A stretch of DNA of 64,000 bases from Streptomyces curacoi. GTDB taxonomy: Bacteria; Actinomycetota; Actinomycetes; Streptomycetales; Streptomycetaceae. Shown here in pieces: positions 17,439 through 24,999 of this stretch. How positions within the stretch are numbered: the first letter of the stretch is position 1; each line of letters starts with the position of its first letter. The stretch is taken from the NCBI RefSeq assembly GCF_001513975.1, contig NZ_KQ947988.1, positions 701,358 through 765,357 of the forward strand, written 5' to 3'. Under the pieces are notes generated by a model. The model saw only the letters and a program-made list of their open reading frames with translations, ran no database searches and had not been told where the DNA came from. The position numbers were made by a program, and so were the translations under genes.

Positions 17439-17777
17439 TCATGTGCGGAGAGAGGCCGTCAGGCGGCCGGGGCACATTGAGGGCACATGGGTCCCCGTGT
17501 CGCTGTCCGGGGAGTCGCTGTTGCGGTCGCCCTGGCCCGTGGTGCCGGTCGCGGGATTCGTACCGGAGGATGTGCCGTGGCCCGGGGACATGGTGGGCAC
17601 CCCGGAAGTGTCGAAGTACCGGGCGGTCTGCGTCTCCGGATCCAGCGTCACCGTCGCGTAGACGGGGCCGTCGACGGGCGGGTACGGGGCGATGCGACGG
17701 AGACCCCACGGGGCCGCCGTCAGATGCCCCTGCGGCAGCGGGCTGCCCGTGGGGAATCGATCCATGTGGTTGAACAC
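17439..17777 (-). CDS. Graspetide-type (TgmA-like) RiPP precursor peptide
   Basis: This 112-residue protein matches the actinobacterial 'putative ATP-grasp-modified RiPP' precursor family. The leader carries PLPQG, AAPWGLRR, APYP and the LDPETQTARYFD block at about residues 50-62. It is followed by a Gly/Thr/Ser/Asp-rich core beginning HGTSSGT. In this family an ATP-grasp ligase joins Thr/Ser side chains to acidic side chains, often with a partner methyltransferase. Neither enzyme is encoded in this window. The GTG start at 17777 sits 6 bases after GGAAGG. The last 20 residues (ending LTASLRT) lack the acidic tail usual for the core, so the peptide may be altered or decaying. Likely cotranscribed with the two genes upstream. 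Confidence 0.75.
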   Translation of the reverse strand: MFNHMDRFPTGSPLPQGHLTAAPWGLRRIAPYPPVDGPVYATVTLDPETQTARYFDTSGVPTMSPGHGTSSGTNPATGTTGQGDRNSDSPDSDTGTHVPSMCPGRLTASLRT

Positions 17778-17898
17778 GGTCTTCCTTCCTGTCAGAAGTT
17801 CTGTCCTTCGCCTGACTTGCTCACCCGCACGGCATCGAGGAACACGATCCTGCTTGTGCGGGAGTCTCAGGGGCACCGGGAAGAAGAGGCACCGGGCC

Positions 17899-18261
17899 CT
17901 ACGTCGAAACCGGACCGGGATTCCGCAGCCCGTCCAGGACCCGTTGAAGGAGGCTGATGTCCGGTGCGCGGGCCTCGACTGCCAGTCGGCCGTCGTCGTA
18001 CCAGCGGCTGAGCTGCTGCCGCCACGCGATCTCGGCACGCTGCATCTCCGCGCGGATCTCGCCGAGAGCCAGTCCCGACTCGACTCGCAGCCACACAAGG
18101 TAGGCGGGAGTAATTCGGACCGACTCTGGGACAGCAACCGCGCCGACCTCGTCAGACGGACGCGTCGGGCCGAAGGCAAGCTGCACGCACGCGTCCGGGA
18201 ACGGGTCGCCGACCAGTTCCTCCGAGGGCAGGAGTCGTAAGGAGATACGCGAGATCAGCAT
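17899..18261 (-). CDS. Unknown 120-residue protein in RiPP operon
   Basis: I do not recognise this protein. It begins MLISRISLRLLPSEELVG, contains an amphipathic helical middle (GLALGEIRAEMQRAEIAW) and ends in a short helix and polar tail. No signal peptide or membrane segment is seen. Its ATG overlaps the stop of the ATP-binding protein gene, and the graspetide-like precursor follows 121 bases later on the same strand. It may belong to the regulatory or processing side of that operon, but this is context only. Confidence 0.6.
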   Translation of the reverse strand: MLISRISLRLLPSEELVGDPFPDACVQLAFGPTRPSDEVGAVAVPESVRITPAYLVWLRVESGLALGEIRAEMQRAEIAWRQQLSRWYDDGRLAVEARAPDISLLQRVLDGLRNPGPVST

Positions 18262-18677
18262 GCGGCCGGCACCCGCAGCTCTGCCCAGACGAGCTTGCCC
18301 CAACGATGCAGGTCGTAGCCCCACCGCCAGCTCAGCGACTCGACCAGGAGCAGACCACGGCCGCCCTCGGAGTCACCTTCGGGACAGCCCAGTTCCGGGG
18401 TGTCTCGGCAGTTGTCGGCAACGCCGATCCGAATCACTTCGGCCGTCTCGCGCCGAATCACCACACGGACCAAGCGACAGGGCGTGTGGCTGACGGCATT
18501 GCTGATCAGCTCCGAAACGATCAGAGTGCCCACCTCGACCAACTCGCCTATGCCCCAGGTGTCCAGAGCCGCGGAGACAAGCAGACGTGCGCGGCGCGCG
18601 GATTCCGGCTCGCACGGCACCGTCTCGGTGTAGCCCGGAACACCAGTCGCGGTTGGCTTGGCGGCGGTCATGGTCAC
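18255..18677 (-). CDS. RsbW-like ATP-binding regulatory protein
   Basis: This protein of about 140 residues has the GHKL/HATPase_c_2 fold of Streptomyces anti-sigma-type kinases. The N-box is ELISNAVSH, G1 is VADNCRDTP and G2 is GGRGLLLVESL, after an SRRAR-type linker. Streptomyces has dozens of these small proteins, often paired with XRE/TPR regulators as here. They may phosphorylate or bind partner proteins. The GTG at 18677 follows GGAGGG at good distance; an ATG at 18671 is the alternative. It heads the operon containing the graspetide-like precursor. Confidence 0.85.
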   Translation of the reverse strand: MTMTAAKPTATGVPGYTETVPCEPESARRARLLVSAALDTWGIGELVEVGTLIVSELISNAVSHTPCRLVRVVIRRETAEVIRIGVADNCRDTPELGCPEGDSEGGRGLLLVESLSWRWGYDLHRWGKLVWAELRVPAAC

Positions 18678-18924
18678 GGGGTCATCCCTCCGAGGCTGGG
18701 ACGCCCGCCCCGCGAAGGGTGCGCAGGAGCGGGCTTTCCTCCACGCCATCGAGAGGCAGGAAGGGGAATCTCGCCCGCTCAACGGCTGGTACCGAGTCAA
18801 CGGCCCTTGGCCGACGGCGAACAGGAAAAGTCGCGCCCCGCAGCACCTACGCGAACCGGAAGACTTTACGCTCTGGTGACCTCGGGGCTGGTTCGGCCAG
18901 TGACCACAGGGCTACGGTCGGTCC

Positions 18925-20178
18925 ATGGGAGCGAACGCCATCCTCAAGAGCCGGATGGAGGAACTCGGGCTCACCCAGGAAGAATTGGCTGGTCGGATGA
19001 ACGCTGCGCTGGCAGAGATCACCGGCAGGCCCGGTGACGTCTCCGACCGCACAATCCGCAACCTCCTCAATGGGACCTCCCGCCGCCCCATAGGACGCAC
19101 GTGTGCAGCCCTGGAGCGGGTGTTCGGTTGTCCCGTCGAGGACTTAGGGTTCAGCGCACCACGCACCATGCAACACCCGCAGGAGGACCCCGTGCGGCGT
19201 CGCACTTTCCTCACCTCAGCGACCGGAAGCGCGGCCGCCGCCGTTCCCGTCGTTGCCCAACGCCGTGCGGTCGGCATGTCGGACGTGGCTCGGGTCGCAG
19301 CCGGTATGAATGCTCTCGTCACCACCGATCAGCATCAGGGCGGACACGCCAACCTTGAATTGGCCGCTCTTCGTGGCCGCGACCGTGTGCTGGAACTGCA
19401 GCAGCGAAATGCAAGCGAACGGGTCCGCCGGGCCTTGTACGCGCTGGCCGCGGAGTACACCGACGCAGCAGCCTGGTCCTGCATCGACGCTCGCGACCTG
19501 GACCAGGCGCAGAAGCATCTGAACGAATCCGCCACATACGCCGGCCTCTCCCAGGACGGGCCCACGGAAATGAGCGTTTGGGTCAGCATGGCGATTTTCG
19601 CCGCGCAGCGCCGCAACTGGCCGGAGGCTCTCGCGGCGGCGCAAGCCGCCCAGGCTTCGTCGTCCGCTCGCACAGACCCGTTTTTCGATTCCCTGGGCCG
19701 CGTTCGCGCAGCTCTCGCCTACGCGGCGCTCGGTGACGGCCGCGCCGCCCTTCGCTCTCTTGGATCAGCCCAGGAGGCACTCGCCAAGGCACCCCAGCGC
19801 GAACGCCCGCACTGGACAGCCTTCTACAGCCAGGCCGAACTCGACCACCTCGGCGCCATCGTCAACCACCGCAGCGGCCGCCACGCTCACGCAGAGGCGA
19901 TGGCGCACCGTGCCCTGGCCAGGATCCCGTCCGCCTTCCGCCGTAACCGAGCGCTGGCGACCGCCCAACTCGCCCTCGCGCAACTTCACCAGGGAGACAC
20001 CGAGCAGGCCACAGCCACCGCCACCGGCGTCTTCACCATCATGGACGGCACTCCCCTCCCCGGCCGCCTGCGCACCCTCATCGGCGACTTCCACCGGGAC
20101 CTGTTCACCCTGGCCCCTTCCACCACGTGCGCGCGCGACTGGGCAGACCGTCTGCGAGCCGAATGGAGCCGAATGTGA
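18925..20178 (+). CDS. XRE-family regulator with TPR-like domain
   Basis: This 417-residue protein has an N-terminal helix-turn-helix at about 5-65 (MEELGLTQEELAGRMN) and a helical-repeat region at about 130-400 that resembles tetratricopeptide sensor domains. A segment RRRTFLTSATGSAAAAVPVV near residue 92 looks like a Tat signal but is internal. This is a common oddity of this Streptomyces family. Codon 74 is TTA (19144-19146), the rare leucine codon read by the bldA tRNA, so translation may be tied to development. It diverges from the ATP-binding/precursor operon and is coupled to the acetyltransferase gene. Confidence 0.88.
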   Translation: MGANAILKSRMEELGLTQEELAGRMNAALAEITGRPGDVSDRTIRNLLNGTSRRPIGRTCAALERVFGCPVEDLGFSAPRTMQHPQEDPVRRRTFLTSATGSAAAAVPVVAQRRAVGMSDVARVAAGMNALVTTDQHQGGHANLELAALRGRDRVLELQQRNASERVRRALYALAAEYTDAAAWSCIDARDLDQAQKHLNESATYAGLSQDGPTEMSVWVSMAIFAAQRRNWPEALAAAQAAQASSSARTDPFFDSLGRVRAALAYAALGDGRAALRSLGSAQEALAKAPQRERPHWTAFYSQAELDHLGAIVNHRSGRHAHAEAMAHRALARIPSAFRRNRALATAQLALAQLHQGDTEQATATATGVFTIMDGTPLPGRLRTLIGDFHRDLFTLAPSTTCARDWADRLRAEWSRM

Positions 20179-20693
20179 TCGAGCTGCGTCACTTCCAGCA
20201 TGGACATCTCCCCGAAGGCTTCCGGCAGATGCTCATCGACGTGCACGCCGATGCCTATGCCGACGCCATGGATGACCCGTTCAACCAGCGCTTCGACTGG
20301 TTCGTGGACCACTGGTCGAGTGCGGAGGGATTCACCTGCGTCGTGGCGTACGACGGACACGAGCCGACTGGCTTCGCATACGGCGCACCAGCTACGCCCG
20401 GCCGCGAATGGTGGCGCGACACTGGATACGAGCCTCGGGGCGGGCGCACCTCCACGTACTCGGTGTCTGAAGTCATGGTGCGTCCCCAATGGCGCAAGCA
20501 GGGCGTCTCCGAACGACTGCATGAAGCGCTGCTGAAGGAGCGCACCGAAGCTCTCGCCGTACTCCTGGTCGACGTGGACCACCCCAAAGTGCAGGCGCTG
20601 TACGAGTCGTGGGGGTACTCAAAGGTCGGCGAACGGCAGCCTTTCGCCGACTCACCGCTGTTCGCGGTCATGGTCAAAGACCTTCGGGACTGA
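20175..20693 (+). CDS. GNAT-family N-acetyltransferase
   Basis: This 172-residue protein has the GNAT fold: a SVSEVMVRPQWRKQGVSERL segment gives the acetyl-CoA pyrophosphate loop (Q/RxxGx/A-like, here RKQGVS), followed by YESWGYSKVGE near the C-terminus. It would acetylate an amine of a small molecule, peptide or protein; the target is unknown. The GTG start at 20175 overlaps the regulator stop (ATGTGA) and has GGAG 6 bases upstream, so it is translationally coupled. This start is preferred to ATG 20163. Confidence 0.82.
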   Translation: MIELRHFQHGHLPEGFRQMLIDVHADAYADAMDDPFNQRFDWFVDHWSSAEGFTCVVAYDGHEPTGFAYGAPATPGREWWRDTGYEPRGGRTSTYSVSEVMVRPQWRKQGVSERLHEALLKERTEALAVLLVDVDHPKVQALYESWGYSKVGERQPFADSPLFAVMVKDLRD

Positions 20694-20700
20694 GTCGCCG

Positions 20701-21021
20701 TCAGCCCGTGGCGAGGCGGCTGTCGAACCCGGCCCGCACAAGTCGCTCGTAGGCGTCATACACATCCGCCGACACCTCCTGCTCGACGGCGAAACCGAGC
20801 TTCGGGTACTCGATCACCCGCTGCGGATCGCCCACCAGCATGTCCACGACGAGCTTCTCGTCGCCGATCGACTTGATGCAGTCGTCCAACTCCAGCGGCT
20901 CCGAAGCGCACACGACCTCCACCTCGGGCCACAACTTGCGGCAGGTCGCGTACGAACGGCGCTCCATGTACGGCTTGGAGATCAGCAGCAGAGACTCGAC
21001 CGCGATGACGGCCTCGGCCAA
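20701..21021 (-). pseudogene. 5'-truncated YdcF/DUF218-like gene
   Basis: The 106 residues correspond to the C-terminal half of a YdcF-family protein. They contain LLISKPYMERRSYAT, DMLVGDPQRVIEYP and a final AGFDSRLATG, all typical of the end of that family. YdcF proteins are about 200 residues and the N-terminal half, with the first substrate-binding Gly-rich and Asn/Thr motif, is missing. The similarity ends near 21030, next to an 11-base tandem repeat, suggesting a deletion or recombination joint. Convergent with the acetyltransferase gene. Likely nonfunctional. Confidence 0.7.
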
Positions 21022-21052
21022 CAGTTCGCGCTGAGGGCGTGGGGCGCGGAAG

Positions 21053-21085
21053 ACCCCGGCCCCACCCCGGCCCCACCCCGGCCCC
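21053..21085. repeat. 11-bp tandem repeat
   Basis: Three perfect copies of ACCCCGGCCCC lie between the truncated YdcF-like gene and the M20 peptidase stop, marking the right edge of the accessory-looking segment. Confidence 0.85.
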
Positions 21086-21094
21086 TCCCTCGCC

Positions 21095-22369
21095 TCACCT
21101 CGTGCCGAGTGTGCGCAGCACGGTCACCGCCAACGTCCGGGCCACGTCCACCACTTCGGCGACCGCCACCCGCTCCCGCGCGCTGTGCGCCACCCGTATG
21201 TCCCCCGGCCCGAACTGCAACGTCGCGATACCCGCCCCGGCATACAGCCGCAGATCACTGCCGTACGGCGCCCCCTGCTCCGGCAGTCGGCCGCCCGCAC
21301 CCGCGCCCGTCACATCCCCGTACGCCTCCCGCATCACCCCCGGCAACGGATGCCCCTCCGGCAGCCGCCCGCTGGCGAACTGCCCGCCCGGCCAGGTCAC
21401 GGTCGCCGGATGGGCGCGCAGCCAGGGATCCTCGGCGCACGCCCGCGCCACACACCGTTCGAAGGCCGCCCGCGCCTCTCCCGGGTCCTCCCCCAGCCGC
21501 ACCCCCAGCCGCCCCTCCGCGACCAGCAGGTCCGGCACGCTGCTCGCCCAGTCCCCTGCCCGCAGGGTCCCCACCGACAGGGCGTAGGGGATGGGATGCC
21601 CGGCCATCAGCGGATGCGGGTCCCGGTTCCGTTCGGCCTCCAGCCGGGACAGGGCCCGGTGCAGCGGCACATACGCGTCGATCGCGCTCACGCCCTGGTC
21701 CCGTGCGCTGCCGTGCGCCGCCTTGCCGGGCACGGTGATCCGGAAGGTCAGCGCACCCGCGTTGGCGGTGACCAGCGCACCGCCCGTCGGCTCGGTGATG
21801 ACGCAGACGTCGCCCCGATGACCGCGCCGCAGCGTGCCGAAGGCGCCGAGGCCGCCGTCCTCCTCCCCCACGACGAAGTGCACGCCGACGCGCCCGCGCA
21901 GTCGCACGCCGGCGGCGCGTATCGCCGCGAGCGCGGCGAGGTGGGCCACCAGTCCGGCCTTCATGTCACAGGCACCCCGGCCGTGGACCACGTCCCCGCT
22001 CACCCTCGGCACGAACGGATCGCCGGGCCAGGAGGCCGGATCCCCGGGCGGTACGACGTCCACATGGCCCTGGAGGACGAAGGTGGGGCCGTCGCCGCCG
22101 TCCGGCGTCACGCCCACCAGTCCCCAGGCCTCCTCCCGCTCGGCCTCAGCCCCCGGAAACCCGGGATGCGCGCGGAGTTCGTCCAGGTCCATGGACCACA
22201 GGTCGACGTCCAGCCCGAGCCGCTCCAGCCGCCTCGCCAGCAGATGCTGCAGCTCCGACTCCGCCGCGCTCCCGGTCACGCTCGGCACCGAGATCAGCTC
22301 CAGCAGCATCCTGCCGATCCCGGCCTCGTCGATCTCCGCCAGGACGGCGCCCTCCACGTCACTCAGCAC
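21095..22369 (-). CDS. M20-family metallopeptidase/deacylase
   Basis: This 424-residue protein is an ArgE/DapE-type zinc amidohydrolase. Metal ligands are seen in GHVDVVP (His), GACDMKAG (Asp), GEEDGG (the catalytic Glu pair), and ITEPTGG (Glu), with a C-terminal AHS (His). A lid/dimerisation domain is inserted in the middle. It would hydrolyse an N-acyl amino acid or dipeptide. The GTG at 22369 follows GGAGGAG by 7 bases and is preferred to an upstream ATG whose extra 23 residues are low-complexity. It lies downstream of the sensor kinase gene, separated by a repeat array. Confidence 0.9.
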   Translation of the reverse strand: MLSDVEGAVLAEIDEAGIGRMLLELISVPSVTGSAAESELQHLLARRLERLGLDVDLWSMDLDELRAHPGFPGAEAEREEAWGLVGVTPDGGDGPTFVLQGHVDVVPPGDPASWPGDPFVPRVSGDVVHGRGACDMKAGLVAHLAALAAIRAAGVRLRGRVGVHFVVGEEDGGLGAFGTLRRGHRGDVCVITEPTGGALVTANAGALTFRITVPGKAAHGSARDQGVSAIDAYVPLHRALSRLEAERNRDPHPLMAGHPIPYALSVGTLRAGDWASSVPDLLVAEGRLGVRLGEDPGEARAAFERCVARACAEDPWLRAHPATVTWPGGQFASGRLPEGHPLPGVMREAYGDVTGAGAGGRLPEQGAPYGSDLRLYAGAGIATLQFGPGDIRVAHSARERVAVAEVVDVARTLAVTVLRTLGTR

Positions 22370-22482
22370 GATGCCGCTCCTCCCCCAGCCACGCCACGCC
22401 CACGGGCCGCCGCGAGCGGGACCCCCACAGATGGTCACTCCATACCCGGGTCGGATCGCGGGCGAAGCAGCCCAGGCGGAGG

Positions 22483-22552
22483 GGATCAGGCGGAGTGGCT
22501 CAGACGGAGCGGCTCAGGCGCCGCGGCTCAGACAGAGTGGCTCAGGCGGAAC
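22483..22552. repeat. 14-bp tandem repeat array
   Basis: Five contiguous 14-base units of the form GGCTCAGRCGGAGY (with point differences) span the last codons of the sensor kinase gene and the spacer before the M20 peptidase. The units are not inverted and no terminator is apparent within them. Confidence 0.85.
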
Positions 22553-23987
22553 GCCCGACCGTGAATCCGATGACGGCCCCTCCCCCGTCCCGCCGGAAGG
22601 CGAACGGCGCGCCCCCGTGCGCCAGCGCCACCTCCCGGACGATCGACAGCCCCAGGCCCGATCCCGGCAGCGACCGTGCGTCGGCGGCGCGGTAGAAGCG
22701 GTCGAAGACCCGGATCAGGTCGTCCTCGGCGATACCCGGCCCCCGGTCGAGGACCTCGACGCGCACCGTCCCCGGACGAGCGGGGCCGGCGATGTTGATC
22801 TCGATCGGTGCCGTGCCGTCACGGTCGAACTTGGCCGCGTTCTCGACGAGGTTGGTCACCGCGCGCTGCAGCATCCCCGGCCGTCCGTCCGCCGACGTGT
22901 CGCCGCTCGCGCGGACCTCGATCCGCCGCCCGGTACGCCGCCGGGCGAGCCCAGCGACCTCCTCGGCGATGTCGGCCAGGTCCACCCGCTGGGTCGGCTC
23001 GGTGTCGGACTGCCCGGCCGCCAGGTCGACCAGCTCGTTGACCAGGTCGGTCAGTTCGCGCGCCTCCTGGCCGAGGTCGGCCACGAGTTCGTCGCGGGTG
23101 GCGGGCGGCAGCTCGTCGATGCGGCGCAGCAGGGAGATGTTCGTCCGCAGGGAGGTCAGCGGGGTGCGCAGTTCGTGGCCCGCGTCCTGCACCAGGCGCC
23201 GCTGGTCCTCCTCCGACTGGGCCAGCCGGCCCAGCATGCGGTCGAAGGCGCGGCCCAGGCGGCCGACCTCGTCGTAGCCGGTGACCGGCACCTGGATGCC
23301 GAGCCGCCGGGTGCGGGCGACGTCCTCGGCGGCGGAGGTGAGGACGACCAGGCGGCGGGTGATGCGCCGGGCCAGCCACCAGCCGAACAGCCCCGCCAGC
23401 GTCACCACCGCCGCCATCAGCAGCAGGGTCCGCTGCTGCAGCGCCCGCAGCAGGTCCTCGGTGTCGCTGAACTCCTGCGCGACCTGCACGGCACCGCGCC
23501 CGCCGCCGAGCGCGACGGTCGCGACGCGGTAGACGTCGCTGCCGACGTCGACGTCCTTGTGCTGGACCATGCGTCCGGCGGTCCCGTCGGCCGCGATGCG
23601 CCGGTCGGCGGCCGTGACCGGCAGCCCCGGACGGCCCGGGTCGACGACCGCGCCGTTCGGGCCCAGCACCTGCACATCGGTACGGGCGGGCCGTACGAGA
23701 TCGTGCCCGGGCGCGGAGGAGGAGAAGTCCTCCGGCGTCATCGGCCGCTGCCGCACCTCGCCCCGCAGATCCTGTACGACCTCGCCGAACACCGACTCCT
23801 GGTCCACCCGCACCAGCCGGGCGGCGGCGGTGTACGACAGGAGTCCGACCAGGACGGTGACCACGGCGGTGACGGCCGCGAAGGACACGGCGAAGGTGGT
23901 GCGCAGCGAGACGAGTCCGGTCCGCCGTCGTCCGGTCAGCAGCCGTCCGGTCAGCAGCCGCCGGAGCCGACGGCGGGCCGGGCCCAC
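22542..23987 (-). CDS. Two-component sensor histidine kinase
   Basis: This 481-residue kinase has transmembrane segments at about 30-53 and 185-207 that flank an extracytoplasmic sensor of about 130 residues. A HAMP linker follows (about 207-260), then the phosphoacceptor box with His271 (DAGHELRTPL) and an ATPase domain with N, G1 (DRGPGIAEDD) and G2 (GSGLGLSIV) boxes. The basic N-terminus contains a duplicated LLTGR. GTG at 23987 follows the response-regulator stop directly, so the pair is coupled. It resembles the MprB/PrrB group. Signal unknown. Confidence 0.93.
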   Translation of the reverse strand: MGPARRRLRRLLTGRLLTGRRRTGLVSLRTTFAVSFAAVTAVVTVLVGLLSYTAAARLVRVDQESVFGEVVQDLRGEVRQRPMTPEDFSSSAPGHDLVRPARTDVQVLGPNGAVVDPGRPGLPVTAADRRIAADGTAGRMVQHKDVDVGSDVYRVATVALGGGRGAVQVAQEFSDTEDLLRALQQRTLLLMAAVVTLAGLFGWWLARRITRRLVVLTSAAEDVARTRRLGIQVPVTGYDEVGRLGRAFDRMLGRLAQSEEDQRRLVQDAGHELRTPLTSLRTNISLLRRIDELPPATRDELVADLGQEARELTDLVNELVDLAAGQSDTEPTQRVDLADIAEEVAGLARRRTGRRIEVRASGDTSADGRPGMLQRAVTNLVENAAKFDRDGTAPIEINIAGPARPGTVRVEVLDRGPGIAEDDLIRVFDRFYRAADARSLPGSGLGLSIVREVALAHGGAPFAFRRDGGGAVIGFTVGRSA

Positions 23988-24710
23988 TCAGTCCTCCCGC
24001 AGTACGTAACCCACCCCGCGCACCGTGTGGATCAGCTGCGGCGCGTCCGGCTCGTCGAGCTTGCGGCGCAGATAGCCGACGTAGACGGCGAGGTTCTTGG
24101 AGCCGGGGCCGAAGTCGTAGCCCCAGATCCGGTCGTAGATGGTGGAGTGGTCGAGGACGATGCCGGCGTTGCGGACCAGCAGCTCCAGCAGCTCGAACTC
24201 GGTCCGCGTCAGCTCCAGCTCGCGCGCGCCTCGCCAGGCCCGCCGCGCCTGCGGGTCCATGCGCAGCCCGGCCGCCTCGATCAGCCGGTCGCGCGTCGTC
24301 GCGGGGGCCTGCTTCGGTACGTCGGCGGGGGCGCCCTGCGTCTCGCTGGTGCGGCGCAGCAGGGCGCGCAGCCGGGCGAAGACCTCCTCGACGTCGAAGG
24401 GCTTCACCACGTAGTCGTCGGCGCCGGCGTCCAGGCCGGCGATCCGGTCCTGGGTCTCCACGAGCGCGGTCAGCATCAGGATCGGGGTGCGGTCGCCCTC
24501 GGCGCGCAGCACCCGGCAGACCTGCAGCCCGTCGATGCCGGGCATCATCACGTCGAGCACGAGCACGTCCGGCGGCGTGCGATGGGCCTGCGCGAGCGCC
24601 TCGACGCCGTCGGCGACCGCGGTGACCTGGTAACCCTCCAGGGTCAGCGCGCGCTCCAGGGCGTTGCGGATGGCGCGGTCGTCTTCGGCGAGGAGAACAG
24701 TCTGGGGCAC
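23988..24710 (-). CDS. OmpR-family response regulator
   Basis: This 240-residue protein has a receiver domain (acidic pocket ED10/11, phosphoacceptor Asp53 in VLDVMMPG, conserved Lys in VVKPFD) and a C-terminal winged helix (about 140-238) ending GVGYVLRED. It resembles MprA/PrrA-type regulators. It is phosphorylated by the kinase encoded immediately downstream and would control transcription of unknown targets. A linker of about 25 residues separates the domains. Confidence 0.94.
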   Translation of the reverse strand: MPQTVLLAEDDRAIRNALERALTLEGYQVTAVADGVEALAQAHRTPPDVLVLDVMMPGIDGLQVCRVLRAEGDRTPILMLTALVETQDRIAGLDAGADDYVVKPFDVEEVFARLRALLRRTSETQGAPADVPKQAPATTRDRLIEAAGLRMDPQARRAWRGARELELTRTEFELLELLVRNAGIVLDHSTIYDRIWGYDFGPGSKNLAVYVGYLRRKLDEPDAPQLIHTVRGVGYVLRED

Positions 24711-24737
24711 GCATTCATACTGCCTGCCTTCGCAGTC

Positions 24738-24986
24738 CTACGACGTGACGAGCGGCTCACCGGGCCCCCTTCTTACTGGCCTCTCACCCAGCGCGGCGCA
24801 GCGCCGCCGGCCGCTCCTGGAAAGGCGGCGTACACCCCGCGCGATCTCCACGGCGAGCTCGCGCAGCTCCACGACCTCCCCGACCTCCCCGACCTCCACG
24901 TCCACCGCGGTCTCCCGTCCGACCGCGGCCGCCGGCCGGTCACCCGGCAGGCGGGTGGAGGACGGGACGCTCAGCCCCGCGGACAA
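24738..24986 (-). CDS. Possible small protein of unknown function
   Basis: An 82-residue reading frame lies between the LLM oxidoreductase and the response regulator. It contains an acidic stretch DVEVGEVGEVVELRELAVEI, which could form a helix, and Arg-rich ends. No family is recognised. The acidic stretch corresponds to repeated GACCTCCCC/GGGGAGGTC DNA and may just be a chance frame in a promoter region. Confidence 0.25.
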   Translation of the reverse strand: MSAGLSVPSSTRLPGDRPAAAVGRETAVDVEVGEVGEVVELRELAVEIARGVRRLSRSGRRRCAALGERPVRRGPGEPLVTS

Positions 24987-24999
24987 GACGACGAGCGCT

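Noticed and set aside
24738..24986. 82-residue frame as a firm gene
   Set aside because: Kept only at low confidence because the acidic stretch reflects short DNA repeats and there is no clear ribosome site.
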